From Lepidonotus clava (taxonomy: Eukaryota > Annelida > Polychaeta > Phyllodocida > Polynoidae): a DNA stretch of 64,000 nucleotides. Under the pieces are notes generated by a model. It did no database searches, was not told the origin of the DNA, and saw only the letters and a program-made list of their open reading frames with translations. Positions 44,681 to 58,512 of this stretch are shown here, in pieces; the first letter of the stretch is position 1; each line of letters opens with the position of its first letter. The DNA is taken from positions 19,093,659 to 19,157,658 of the forward strand of contig OW387140.1 in NCBI GenBank assembly GCA_936440205.1. Reading direction: 5' to 3'. The position numbers and the translations under genes are program-made.

Positions 44681-46137
44681 GTGAGCTGTCATCACCTGTA
44701 TTGAGCATGTAGCATCTTGGACATCATTAAATGATTGCCTTGTCGAGTATAATAATTATAATTAAGTTTAAACGTCTTCTGGACAAGACGAAATGATCCA
44801 ACTTTTCTATAACTTTTCATATATCACCTGCTTTAGATATTAATAAAGTACAAGAATGAATAGTTAATACAGAAACGTTACGTTCACTATTCTAGAGTCT
44901 TGAGACACTTCACTTTCTAGCTTTTCTATAGTTCAAATTGTGCCAATAGCCACAGTTGCAGTTCAGCATCAAGCCTGTAGCCAGGGGGGATGACGTGGGT
45001 CACCCCCCGAGCTGGGTCAGGCCCACTTTTTGAAAAACCAATAATAATGTTTTAATTTTCCCTCCTTTTTGGAAATGGTCAACCCCCCCATGAAACGTTG
45101 CAATGAAGTCGAAGTTTTGTCATGAATGCAGAGAGCCCAGCCGTTTCTCCAAGGCAGCATGTCTCCATACAATGGCGCTTACTTAATGCCTAAAGGATGA
45201 CTGGCATTCTATTAATCCGAGGTATCTAATATTTAAAAACATCAAACTGTATAGCCTCCTCAAAATATCTCTTCATTGACGTTTAATATATAAAATATAT
45301 ATTATATGTATGACTGTGTTTGTGCGTGCGTGCTGGACTGCATGGATTTAGATATGACTCATTTTGTTATAATAGAGATGTATGTGTAATATATCTGCAT
45401 AATATCACAACTCTGCCAGCTTCGGGACCTAAGTAAGGTTTGTAATAATAATTCCAGTGGTTCTATCATTGAAGACCTGTATTCAATGAACATAAACCAT
45501 TGGCGAGACGAATGATATATGTACGGGGTACAGGGTGGGACCTGGAGGGTCCTGCCCCCACGTGTCTCCCGGAGGAGCCCGTCCCTGATGGGTACGTACA
45601 TGCTGGTCGGACCGGGGGGGAGGGGTGATGGTCAGGTCAGGGCCACCGCCACATGATCACATATAACACCGCCAGCATCAACTCTGAACATAGGGGATGG
45701 GGGATTAGGAGTGGACCGGCCAAGGTTGGGATTATTAAAATTATATACCACCAAATTAGGATGTAAAATAACATCCACCATGGATAATATATAAAATACG
45801 AAATACATGTATTAATGAAATATCACATGTTTTTCCACTTCGATTAAACCATGTCCAAAAATATTCGACTTTCACTTTGATCACAAAAATATAGGCCTAC
45901 ACATCTACATTACAATCACATATAAAGATGGATTATATGGGTCATCGCTCCGGCACACTCACATGGATTTAATGCGTGTAACCCATCAGTGTTCTGGAAA
46001 ATCTCGCAGACAATGAGTTTGCAAAATGTTATCTCTGTTGTACAATAATTATGTAGAATTGCAGAACCCAGTATAATTGAACACCGTGCACGCATCCAGT
46101 GTGGCGCATGGCAGCAAACTCGGATCCCTTTTACTGA
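44681..46137. other. Non-coding region
   Basis: At about 44980-45090 there is a repeat-like 'TAGCCAGGGGGGATGACGTGGGTCACCCCCC' pattern, G-run then C-run, similar in style to the GGCGGATCC repeats but not clearly the same. The remainder is AT-rich. Confidence 0.4.
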
Positions 46138-46200
46138 GGCGGATCCAGGAATTTCCAATGGGCGAAGGGCTAATGTAAATATTTTCGGCGAATCCCCCGA
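46138..46200 (+). repeat. Fragment of the GGCGGATCC-type repeat
   Basis: GGCGGATCCAGGAATTTCC followed by CCCCCGAAGG downstream. Only the left end is recognisable; compare the elements at 9364 and 49651. Confidence 0.45.
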
Positions 46201-46439
46201 AGGCACAGATTTTATAAACTAATATTGTGTTAAGAATACGGCCAACATTAAGATTTGATAAAAAGAAATAAAGTTAAATTTTACATTTTAATATTTCTGA
46301 TCCAACCCCCAAACGGTTTTATGGAGGGAGGCGGCTCACATGCATTACAGAAAGAGGGAAAGAACATGACGAAAATGATATCCTGGATCTTTTGTTGGGT
46401 GTTTCGTCGTCATTTGTACATTATTGTTTATATGTCTCA

Positions 46440-46640
46440 AACACAAACTAAGTACACGTAGTACGCGTCACATCTCGCGGCGTCAAGGGCGACGACGGAC
46501 GCGCCTTGTTTTCGCGCCAAAGCTGGGTTTCTGCGGTCCTGCCGTCGGGTCAAATGTCGTCTGGCGGTGCGCGGCCGGCGCGGTGGGCGCCGGGTAATGG
46601 GGCGGGCTGGTTACCATGACGATCACGGACCACTCGGGTT
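46440..46640. promoter_or_regulatory. CpG islet with an E2F-type site
   Basis: CpG-dense sequence containing TTTTCGCGCCAAA (46509-46521), a full consensus E2F element, along with GCGCGGCCGGCGCGG and CGCCGGG tracts. Such sites sit in promoters of cell-cycle genes. No exon could be tied to it on either strand, so its target is unknown. Confidence 0.35.
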
Positions 46641-49600
46641 AGACACACTTCGATAACGTCTTACGACGAGTGGTGATGGAGGAAGGCCAGGCCGATGGAC
46701 GGCTGGCGGGTTCACATCATGCTCTTTACGTCACAGCTCTTTAAACCCGGCAGAAAGTGCTGAGCACCACCGGACTTCCAAATATTTCAAAGTGGTCCCT
46801 TTACTTACTGTCTCAGAACACTGGAGGAACAACCGCTCTGGGGCATAGGCCACAGATCAAAATTTGATCTCCCATGATATTGTTATGATTGTATGCATGA
46901 GTTGCCTTAAAGGTGTTTGCCAGATTTCCCCCGGAGATTTCCCCAGTGAACTGAGAAATGCTTGATTAGTGGGGGTTTTGACGAGGGGTGTGTCTTTTTC
47001 TGTGAATGGAGAGAAGGCCTTCCAAACTTCTTCTGAATTGATCATTATCCTAATCCTTACACTTTCTGTAAGTTGAAATTTGATATCTATACGGTAGATC
47101 CTTTACAAATTGTACCCATGCTGCAAAACACAATACATGCTGAGTACACCAATGTGCCCCAGGGCCAAGCCCCTGCCCCGGTCCCCTGCCCCTGTCCAAA
47201 CCCCGCCCGGCCATGTGTTCTCCTGTGTGGGGCTCGTCATGCTTCTATCAGATGCTGGAGTCAGTCAAGACGTCGCCAAGGCGCCACCACGGCGCCAACT
47301 TCCTAACAATAACAAGGACGACGACGTCTCCGACGACAGCCGAGAGGTCCTCTGATCCGTCTACCGTCACACCCCTCTGCCCGTGGCAATCGGCTGCCGA
47401 CGACGTGTGGGCGATTAACCAGACCACAGAATAGCCCCCATCCCCTCTTTCACATACACTCGCACATGCTAATGTGAGGATGTGTAAGGGTTGCTATATA
47501 CGTTTTCCAATATGATTAGTTCATTAGAGGAATGATTTCCTTTATGTAAGGCCTCTCTATTCAAGTTTTGGCTAAGTTGTGGGTAATTTCATAAAACACA
47601 TATAAATACCCTGAATGGTAACTTCTATTTATACGAAAGTTATTTTCTCGGCATTTTTTCAGCAGGGTCATGTAGAACTATGGCTCCTGGGCTCATTTCC
47701 AGCGCGCACCAATCAAGGAGGAAAGAAAGATCTTTGCACCAATGTCATCAAGGGTACTTATATAATGCAATTCTAGATATACATTACATGTATTCCAACT
47801 TTGTCTTATTAATAATGTATTACGAGTGCCCCCCAGCCCCCATTTAGGTCGCCCTTCCCACATGGCTTTAAGACACAACTGCCCCCTCAGGGGCCAGCTG
47901 GCCTGTGTCCCCACGAGGTGGTGCCTCTGTCACGACCAGCCCAATGTCGTCTGACTTTCCCGCCAAAACGGAGCGGATCCAGAGCCGGGTTTATTTACAT
48001 TGTATTAGGTAGAGGGATATGCGCCGTTTCTTCCCGTCCGACTTTATTCTCTTAGGGTAGCCATAACACTTAGCCAAGTTCTGTTATTTTGGGGCAACTA
48101 GGGAATATTTGACAGAAAACTTAATTCAAATTACAAAGTTTTACAGGAGCATTCACAACCACAAATGTTATCTATGATTTTATTACGGTGACCCTATAAA
48201 TTATGCTCCAGTGGCGAAGATATTGCGGCTTCACTGAATGAATGCCTGATTATTAAAGTTGAAGTGTATCTTAAAGATAACATAGATTTTGTCTATTTCT
48301 ATCCTTGATCTGGATTGAAGATTAATTCAAAAATAAACATGGACAATATCCATCAATTACTTGGTGCCTAAAGACACTAAATACCCCCCACCCATCCCTT
48401 CCTCTTCAGCAGCCCACGTCGCGCAGGCAGGGTGTGGCGCTGGTCACCCCACGCTTGTTTAGGTTCGGCCCCACCAGTCCCCTGGTCTGGTCAATGTCTT
48501 AGCCAGCCTGGTTTTCAAACATATATAGCAGCCTGCCTTTTTCTGTAGAGGAGAACAGAAACCACAACCCCATGCACCCACTGCTGGAGGAAACGACAGG
48601 AAGGGGGTACTCTCCTACAAGTGCAACTTTGAAATGAGACTGTACAATAATGTCAGCTTTTTACTGATAGTAATCGATACCTTTCAGTCTGAAAGTATCT
48701 ATTCCTGCATGCAGTGTGATGTAACAGCAGGTCTTACTCTTTCTAATAATAGGCCTAAGATGATAAGTTGCCGATGCCTACTTCAAGATATGGTTCCAAA
48801 CATAGTGCCCCCCTTTGCCCTTCCCTCCCTGTCGTCACCCCTGTTATCAGCAGTTAGGGTCTAACGTCACTGTCAACTTAGCAGAAATCTTACACGCACA
48901 TAGCTATACGTACAAATTTGGCAAGCACAATGGGTGCAGGGTATCACTATGATTATAAGAAGTAGTTCTGGTGATATTTCTTCAGAAAACTTGCAACGTT
49001 TTGAGTCCGTCCTAGGTTAGACTGAGACGATCCATTTCAGCGTAATCTAGTTTTATCTATGAATGTTCCCTGGATTGCCTTGGGGAATTACATGTACTTA
49101 TAACACACAAACACACTTTTGGATGCTGCATTCCATAACCATTTAAGTAGGGGTTTAGGAAAAGGTCTTTCAGTCTGAGCACAATGAGCCCATCCCAGTA
49201 TACATGAACATCAAATTTTACCATGAAATTACATAGCAATTTCTTTTTGATTTCATCCCCAAAGATAGAAGTGTAAAACAAAATAGACCATGGTGGTTTG
49301 GTTGACAAATTGCTCCTAAAATCTGTAAAATGCAGCTATATATATTGGCCTTTTCCTCATAGGAACCAATGTTAAAGCTTGTTAGCCCAACATAATAATT
49401 ATGCTGCATTTTCCTATTTTCCCTAAAATGCAGCATTTTGATTGGTGGCAAACCTGCAAATCTGTCAATTGGTAAAATTTAAGAAATCATAATGTTTTAA
49501 CAGTACTTGGGGATATAGAAAAACATGATTCTTAGTTATTCCAGTAATCCCAACTCTAGGAGACGAGGATCACATATACCATAATTTTGTCCGACCCTTG

Positions 49601-49650
49601 TCCAACACTGGCATATACCCAATGTGGGATGGGCTTATTCCGTTGCCAGT
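46641..49650. other. Non-coding region
   Basis: C-rich patch at 47150-47440 with overlapping spurious frames. AGCGGATCCA occurs at about 47972, and AT-rich DNA follows. No gene or structured element is seen. Confidence 0.4.
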
Positions 49651-50043
49651 GGCGGATCCAGGGGGGGTGGCAAAAGGGGCAATCCCCCAGACCCAGGGGA
49701 CAAAATATTATTAGCATTTTAAAGTTCGAAGATCTGTGTAAATCTGGTGTTTCTATTTTTCATTTTTTTTGGGGGGGGGTCAGAGTTTGCCCCCCCCCCC
49801 CCCCCAGAGCACTGGCTCTGGACCCCCCCCCCCTGCGTACGGTGTATAAAGAATAATTTAGTAATGTGAAGGGAACGAACTATAGCAAGGGTTGCCCAGC
49901 TCCATCTCTCTTCTTCGACCTACGGCTGTCTTTAATATCTTTATATTTTTTTACCATATATAGATTTATTCTTGAGTACCTAGGGAGTATGCCAAAAGAA
50001 AGTCGTTCTACGGCAGCCCCCTTTGAAAATGTGTGGATCCGCC
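49651..50043. mobile_element. GGCGGATCCA-terminus MITE-like repeat
   Basis: Inverted ends GGCGGATCCA (49651-49660) and TGGATCCGCC (50034-50043) enclose G-runs, C-runs and AT-rich DNA. The first 40 bp also occur at 9364. I see no convincing target duplication. The internal 'CTCTGGACCCCCC' near 49815 may be the right end of a shorter nested copy. The homopolymer runs may be affected by assembly. Confidence 0.55.
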
Positions 50044-53000
50044 CGGATATCCTATGTCACATTTCATAAGATCAATAAACCCATACCAATTATTAGGTCG
50101 ATTTTAAAATATTGTTCCAATTTTTTCACGGTATGTTTGATCCATAGCTAGAGGTACATTAACCGAAAATCTTCAGTGAAATTTGTTGAGAAAATCACAA
50201 AGTATTCTTACAGCTGAGATTAAAAACTACCTCCTTGCACCCAAAACACAAACACAGAAGTCCACCCTTGACGTTCACCCTGACCCAGTAGGTGGGCTGA
50301 TTCCTACATAATTCACACCCTTAGTCGGTGCCCATTAGGCGGGGTTGGTCGTCCTGCAGTCCCCCCACGTTGTGGGCTCGTCGGTCGTCTGGGGAGTGCT
50401 GGGTCTGGTCAACGTAAGACGGGAGTTCTTGATACACTCTGCTTCCTGGACGTTGACCCAATGGAGTGAGAACAGTTTCTCCCATAGGAATTATGAAGTA
50501 AGGGAAGTAGCCTTTCCAATGCCTACTTCTTATGATATGTTTTACCGATCAGATGTATAGATAATTATTTGAATATATTTAAATATATCATATTCATATC
50601 ATTTATATCTATGTATCTGTATCATGATATATAATTATAATATTTCATATAATATATATACTCAAAGTACCTACCAATTGACCGTTGAGTACTGCTAAGA
50701 ATTAGGATGTTGATCTAAATCTGATAGGCCTATTTAGTTGCACTAGTTGCCAAAAGGTATATCCGAACCAGGCTAATCTGCGTCACAACACTGATCGTTT
50801 TAACAAAAGGATTACTAAAACTACGGTAATCTATAAAAGGGTCAATTTAAGTGAAACACTCAATAAAAAAAATTCTTGAAGGACGAGTTCAAGGTGTAAG
50901 AAACAAACTCTAGACCAGGTTGAAGTTGAACTAGCAGAAAGAGCAGCAGCAGTAGCAGCCTAGCCCTGAGCCGTGTGCCTGCCGCGCTGCCCCTCTAGCC
51001 GTGACACAGCCCACATGGCCAGCCCCGCGGCTGTTTGTATTACATTACAGCGACATTAAAACCACTTGTAAGCCAGACCCATTGTCCATCAGGCCCGGGC
51101 CCCTCGGCCTGTAAGCTGACAAGCTGTGAAACACACCAGGCCCCAGCGCCCCTCAACCCCCACCCGATACTTGTTGACAACACCCGCCATCTTTAAAATC
51201 TCACCCTCAGCGCGAGACGGGCGAGAATGTGTGAGGTTCTATGAGAAAACTAGGGAAACAATACGAGATACGTTATGCTAATTGTTGAAGGTTGATTGAG
51301 CTAATGCTGACAGGTGTAGCTGTATCTCTTTTTTACATGTGACAAATCAGCTGCCATTGGCGCAGGAGCTCATCGATTTGGGATTTGGATACATTTGGGG
51401 GTCGTCTAAAACAACATTTTAAAACCGATGTAAGGTTACAAGTTGAATATCTCAATTTAAGGCAGCTTTAGTCACTTAATATAAAAGAAGAAATGTTGAA
51501 AAAAAGAAATATCAATTCAACTAAATGATTCCAAGATGCACAAAAAGTTGCTCAGGGAAGCATATAAAAACCCTTTACAGCTTCTTTCTTCCCTAGAACC
51601 ATGTTTCAGACGTTTTTTCATCCTGTAACAAATATCAAATTGTTAGCTACTTTTAAGACAATAGCAATCCGCCGAGGATCCTGAAATTATACAGGTTTAT
51701 TTATTGTTAATATTCAGTCTCGTGATACTTGACATTATAATCAACTATAGTGTGCTTATAACATCTTTTAACACATATACTCCAAATATTATTCTACTAT
51801 TGTAATATTCTGAAAACCAAGGGAAACCCTGATGTTTATTGAAAACAAAATAAAAGAAAATACATTTTGTTGGTAGCATATTTCCATATAGCTTTATCAT
51901 GCTTCGAACACACGTATATAAACAGAAGTTTGGCTTAGTCCAAGACTGGTTTATACTTTTAGATTGTATTAAGTATAGCTATTTAAAATAACTTGTGTCA
52001 GAAATCCTAACATTGATTAAGTTGAAGTTTGACCAAAGTACCCACATACATACGGAATAGGCTTTTAACATCTATATCATGACCAACCTTATCAAAACTA
52101 TTGTGAATAGGTGAGCATTCGTTTAGCTTTTGAGAACACTGCGGGTTCTTAATTCTTCCATATGATCTGACGATAAAAGAAACATGCAATGGCTTGTACT
52201 AGACTATATCAATGATAAGGTGATGATTCCTGATTTCTCACTCCCAACGCACTTTCTCCTCTTGTCATCATTGGGAAAGTTGTTAATCCTCTTATACAAT
52301 CCGGAAAAAACACATCCCCTAAGGTCCACATAAAAGAGCCAATATGGGAGCCACGAACCTGTTACAACGGGCAGTTATAGGTGCGCTCTTCAGAACCCTA
52401 ACCCCTGCATGTTAGTAGTAATGGACGAAGATATCCAACCTGCCTCCCCTCCCCTCTCCGGCCTTATGTCTGGCGGAGGCTGACGAAGGGAATTGGGAGG
52501 AGGGGGAATACTGCTCGGCCTCTTTGGGTATTCTAATGTTTATAACTCACATTGGATCAAACATTAGATACATTTATTTCTTAACGTGTTTTTATTAGTA
52601 ATGATCTTCAAGGTTTCCCTCAGTTTTTATAACATATAATCTCATTCAGTGAGCATAACTCCCGACGGTTTGCGACGGTCGGATCGGGTCGTAAGCCCAT
52701 TTAGGTGCGATAATAGATTTCTCTCAATCTACTATAATGTATCATAATATTATCTATTTTATAAAGTATAGACTACGGCAACACTACCTTCCACATGTGT
52801 ATTCAAATGGTTAGTACGTTCCCCCTCAGTGCCCCCCTCCTCACCCACCCTGGAGGTCTCAGCTGGCTGGTTGGGGGGGGGGGGGGCAGGTGCCCGAGGC
52901 AGGCGGCCTAGATGGCGGGGGTCTTAATAAGTGATCCCCACATGGAGATCATGAATATATTAGGATCTCTGGGGACCAGGGTAGCCTTGGTCCTTGCCAT

Positions 53001-53569
53001 TACCGCCCCTCCTCCTCTGCACCACCCTCTGTGCATTTCAAACTACCATGGATAATTTACCCCATGTCCGACAGATCTAGCATGGTAAATATCGTCAGAG
53101 GTACGTAAACCTATCACTCAATGCGTATCTTACTTAAAGCAGTGTTTTAAAAAGAGCTAAATAAAATGTCTGTGTTGTGTTGTGTAACGTAACAACCTCA
53201 CAACAGTCTATTGTATGTTATTACTTCTTTAAGTATGGAGACCCTAAAAGGATAAATAGTTTTGTTAATAATTTGCTACTGACATAACCTTGAATTCGAC
53301 ATTTTGGTTCTAAAGAGAATGCGAAGCTGAAACGACTTAGCTCAGGATGTACGGTTGTAGGGTTGGAACCGGCAATGGCATCAAATATACGTTAAACACA
53401 AGACGACGAAGACCACGCACAGTCGAAGGAACAGGAGATAAGTTGGAACGTGGAAGTAAGTAATGTGACTGAATGTAAAGCTCAAGGTTACAATCAAAGA
53501 TATCCAAGAAAGAGAAGATGTAAGATATTGCTCCTAACAATAGTCAATCCACACACGACAACAATGATC
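50044..53569. other. Long non-coding region
   Basis: Very AT-rich TATATAT/ATATTT tracts at 50560-50660. GC-rich patch at 50950-51160. Poly(G) near 52874-52886. Nothing else is seen; ORFs are short. Confidence 0.45.
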
Positions 53570-53609
53570 GACCCGACGCGACCCGATGCGACCCGACGCG
53601 ACCCGACGC
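53570..53609 (+). repeat. Decamer tandem array, unit GACCCGACGC
   Basis: Four exact-length copies of GACCCGACGC, with one C-to-T change in the second. CpG-rich within an otherwise ordinary context. Confidence 0.9.
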
Positions 53610-55199
53610 AAGTGGTTCAGCCGGCGTCGCAAATTGACGCGACTCATTCTCATTACGCTGTGGTCGTACCGCACCTGCGCCCACCCCTCCCCCCCCCCCT
53701 CCCCCTCGCCACCCCCCGCCACCCCTCCAGCGTGGGGAGGGTGTGGGATGTAGTAGTGAGGAGGGCCGACATGGGACGGCCACTCACCACGAGTGTGCAC
53801 TGACTGACCAATCAGAGTACAAGGCTTCCTCCTGGGCGGTATGCTATATCGTCTGATGAAATTATTGTCTGCAACGTTTCTTCATGATATAGCAATATAA
53901 AAAAATAATACGTTTCATTATAAATTATATGGCGCAATGGAGAAGAGGCGCGCCCATGCAGCTGTATGCAGTGTCTTCGTTAGAAGTGTATCCATAGCAT
54001 GGTTTGATATACTCATTGATTTCATTTCAATCCCTCAGACGTCTAAACAGCTGATGCAAACGTACATAATATTTTATCACTTTATATTTATATGATGAGA
54101 ACAATCAAACTTAGCTGGCCAATACTATCATAGAGCAGAGTAACTGATGACCTTTTAGATACAACGCAAGGTTCATAATTGTAGTTTCATTGTGAGAATG
54201 TCTTTCCAAAGGGCACCCGTATTGGGATTAAAGTAAAAAAAACTGTAAGACAAATCAGACTTTTCACATCCAAACCATAGCCAGGCATGCATATGTTTCA
54301 GCTGTCGATTGGCACTACGATGCAAGCCATCCTCTAATGACACTTTCATATACTACTCACACACGTCTGCGCCTTACACCTGAAGGACGGGAGACCCTGC
54401 CGACACGTCTAATGTCAATACTTCCTACAATTTTATCAAGAAATAAGTTGATCCTTTTTTAAAATACTTAAACGAAGAAATTTGGATTGGGGGGTGGTAT
54501 GTAATCATGTATGTGCTAATAGCATGTGTATAATAGCACCAGTACGAAGGCAACGTAAAGCTAACTCTCTGCTGTCTTGGAAGAGACCTTACTTGCCAAG
54601 TAGTTTTACTTGTTCTTCTGCTGTAGTCTACATCAAACCATGCCTGTGTTCCATTCCCTTAGTTCCCATGGGAACTTCAGACAGAGGAAAGCTTCTCCAA
54701 TTCCCCTAGCAGGCCCTCTTAGAATGTTCCTTTCTCATACATGTTCTTGAGTCTCTCAGCCATTAGTAAAATACTACAGAAATATCTAAATCTATAACGT
54801 CAAAGCCCAGACAACTGAGAATAGATTTTTTATGGATCGTGGATAAATGTCGCTTTGCTAAAGATCGTCTTGACTGCTTTGAATGGATTACCAGTGTGTC
54901 AATTAAGTTCCACACAACGAAATAATACTGGCAGTGATGATTGATATCAGTTTAGAAATAATAAATCTACATAGGGGCCCTATATTTTATACGTTTCACC
55001 TGCGATAGTTTTCTTAATTTATCTAATGGCATTCTGTATAATATCGCACCCAAAGACCCCGGAGAAGTGTTGTTTCCAATCCATTCATACATCACGGCCA
55101 GCAGCACCCCTCAGGAGGCTTGTGCCCCTCGAATCTCAGCACGGAGAAACACCCCCAAACCAGGTACCAGCCAACTCTCGCCGCTCCCACGAGAATCAC
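53610..55199. other. Non-coding region
   Basis: C-rich low-complexity tract at 53670-53735, then AT-rich DNA. The 117-codon plus frame (53450-53803) is an artefact of the decamer array and the C-tract. No gene is supported. Confidence 0.45.
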
Positions 55200-55400
55200 G
55201 GCGAGAACCCACGAGAGGTGTGTTTGCCTCACTAGTCTTGCTAGCGGAAGAACATGGCGTGACCAGCCTCGCTTTGATACCACCACCGGAAGGGATCAAG
55301 GTGAAAACGAGGTCGACGCGCGGCGCACGCGCAGAGTAACAACATGGTCACGTGATCGTGTTTGAGCCGGTGGCTGGTGGCCGGCGTGGGTGAGGGGTAA
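55200..55400. promoter_or_regulatory. Promoter-like islet: ETS, NRF1 and CACGTG sites
   Basis: In order: GCGGAAG (55244-55250), ACATGGCG (YY1-like, about 55252), ACCGGAAG (ETS, 55285-55292), GCGCACGCGC (NRF1-like, 55323-55332) and GGTCACGTGA (USF/TFE-type, 55346-55355). CpG density is raised. This is the typical make-up of a housekeeping promoter, but no start exon is convincing on either strand. Regulatory role is inferred. Confidence 0.4.
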
Positions 55401-58400
55401 TTGGGCAGGCCGCCGGGTACTTCCCGTCCATCACAGCCGAACGTGTTGCTTTAAATGGACCTGGGTGCTACGGGCGATCCTCCTTCATTATCACGGGCTT
55501 TTCACTCGGAGCGCCTGATTTATACGAGTTTCTATGGGGTAAAAAAAGGAAAAAAGTTGGTATGGGAGATGGGGATTCCGCTCGCTTTGATTGAGTGCAG
55601 GTAATGGAGGGAAGACCTACAGACGTTTGTTTGATGCATGCGTGGTGTTGGCCACCCATAACCCTTTGAAAACTCACAAACATGTATACCTAATGGTCTA
55701 AAACAGATGCTTTTCCCCTATAAATTAACATCAAAATATGGAAATTTGGTGTATTTACGGATTTTAGTTGTTGTTTCCATAGCTCTACAATAATGTCCGA
55801 TTGAGCATAAGCTTCCATGTTGTCTGATCAAATGGTTTTATTTTACATTTTCAATTGTTCCGGGGGACCGATTTTCCTTGGGGAGTTCAAAATATGCTTT
55901 GCTTTATTAATTTATTTCTACGTGATTCATAAAACAGGAGGTGCCCGTCAATGTTATTTTCCACCGTTATAGTTCTGCACAAGAAATGTTACCAACATGC
56001 ACACGTGCGGACCACAGTAAAATTGGCGGGAAAAATATTCATTTTGGACGCCAAGTCTCGGCAACAGCAGCAGCCGACATTTGGGTGATGTATGCCGTGG
56101 CCATACGGCAGGTGGCTGAAAACCACAGGTGTGAGTGGTCCATTACCAACTGCCGCCGCCTCCTCCTCCTCCAGCACCACCCACCCCCACCTCAGCCACA
56201 CCTGGCGTGCCCACCTGGCCCCTCGTCCCCCCGCCCCCGCTCCCACCCCGCACAACATGTCGGCACACACCCGCGCGCACCTGTCTCGCGCACCTGCCGC
56301 GCGTGTTGTATACGCATGCGCACGCTCTCACATGCACTACAAAGAATATGTATTAAAAAGAGAAAAAGAACAAGTTGGATAAAAGAAGAAAAAAGTGGGC
56401 CGTACAGACCATTCTATATAATCTGCGGGGCCTGTTATTGACCGTTTGACGGGTGGGATGTCCGTGTGTTTTTGTCGCACTCGGGCGATACGTGCATTGA
56501 AGACAACATGGATAACTATCAAGAGGAAGTAAAGAGAAACTAACCAAGAATCAGCGATGCTTACGATCTTGGCGCATATGAGACATTATTGCCTAGATTT
56601 TGAATTCGGCCATACAAGCACGTACATCAACAGCAAGATACATGTCTATTAGAGTCACCGTCGAAGTGCAGATATTCATCATTTTTTCAATTTGCGAGGG
56701 AGGGGTCAAATCCAAAAATGAATAATAACCATTGAATTGAATATCATGAAATATGCAACATGAATGCCAACAGATTGTGTTAATCTAGCTGAAATAGAGA
56801 TGCATGTATATCAATTGTCTATAATGTTACTTTCTAATCTGCGCCCATCGAGCCATTCCTTTGAATGAATAAATACAGTTGACCATATCATGTGGAAGCT
56901 AGATATTCCGAATACACAGATGTGGGGGACACCGTTCTAATATTCTGATTACTGAATTCAATCTCTGGCCGTGCCGCCCGCCGCACCCTACCCGTCTCCC
57001 CGCACGCCCCGGTCGGATCCCCTGCTGTGTCCGGACACACTTTCACTAATTAGATAATTAAACTGATTAGTCACAGTTAATGAGTCTGCTTTGACTGAAG
57101 CCCAACTGTGACCCTCTCCCCTTTGTCCCTCCAGCCCCATCCGCCTATTCTATGGGCTTCCACCCGACTGGTCAGCTTCAAAGTACCACCCCACCCCCTC
57201 TAACTCGGCCCCCGCCCCCCAGGAGTGATCAGGGGTGGCTTTGTCAGATTGACTTTGATGTGCCTTCTGACACTCTATTGCTCTACAGTTGTTTACTATA
57301 ACAGATTAAGGTTGACGATCAACGTCATATGTGTTGTTTGGTAAACACTGTAATAGACCCAACTTCCCTTGAAAGATATCTTTAATTATATAGATACTCT
57401 TTGTAAGTTGCGAGGTGCTAGTTGCGAAGTCAGAAGTAAATCAAAATAAGAAAATCATTTTATGTCGCAGCTGATGCACGATTAACAGATTAAGATAATA
57501 AAGAATAATTATACTAAAACCTAGATTAAGAATTGCAAGGAAAACATTTTTGACCTAGAGACATAATATTATACGAATTCAATAAGACTTTTTACTCATA
57601 AAAAGAAATTCATGCCAAACATAGATATAAAGTACACCAACTAACCAACACTCAATCAATGTATGGACATTGATTTTTTTTATGAAGGGTAATTTGTAGG
57701 CAAATTCATATACATGTACATATAGGCCCTACCTCAAAGTGAGCGGACAAATATGCATATCGATTAGTTCTACTAAACGGTTTGGATAGTTTGTTTACAT
57801 ATTGTCGGGGTATGTTAGGGACATCCGTCATTAATAGTGAGGACAAACAGGACAACAAAGGCTTCCGCTGGGCTGCCCCTATTATGGATTGTAAACTCTG
57901 CTTCCCTGTAGCCCCTACACATGTAAACGGCCACTGCCCCCCCCCCCTCCGACCCTTACCACCAGTCAGGTGTAGTGGGCCCTTTGATACTGTAACCCAA
58001 CACCTGGGCACCTGGGTACCCCTTCTCTCACCTACCTCCAAACACCTGAGCCACTTAGCACTGATTTTCACCTCTTTCCCATCCCCCTCACAGTTATTAC
58101 TTAATTTTACAAGTGTTCAGTGGATCAAATATCAATGTCTTTATTGAACTAAAGGGATAAAACCCTTTTGTTGTTAGCTGGAAATCAGAATTATATCGCG
58201 GAGTTTACAATCAGAAGTTGTGCACTTGTTTTTGCATAGGTGTAACGGTCTTGGTTTAAAAAAAATGAAGTGGAACTCGACAAGCCCATGCATCCCCAGA
58301 TCCAGGCAATACATTTCCCATTACATCTTAGTTTTAAATTCACCCCTCTCCCTGCCCACTCTCCTCCGTCATAACACTGTCACCCATCCCGATCCAAACC

Positions 58401-58512
58401 TTCCAATCCTGACACTCTGCACTTCCTCCCTACTCATCTTTTTTCCACTCACCCCTGATCTCATGTCAACACGAAAGGTGCCAATCTTCAGCCCCTTTCT
58501 TTGCCTTGATAT
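55401..58512. other. Non-coding region with CT-rich and homeodomain-type patches
   Basis: C/CT-rich tract at 56140-56300, which creates spurious frames on both strands (including a 166-codon plus frame, 55941-56441), and CATGCGC at 56315-56321. TAATTAGATAATTAAAC with further ATTA cores at 57048-57085. Four E-boxes between 57967 and 58048. No exon is supported. Confidence 0.4.

Noticed and set aside
55941-56441. 166-codon plus-strand ORF
   Set aside because: Runs through a CT-rich low-complexity tract and is open on the other strand too.
57706-58147. Two 121-codon ORFs on opposite strands
   Set aside because: Mutual shadows with no domain; the C-rich E-box cluster lies inside.
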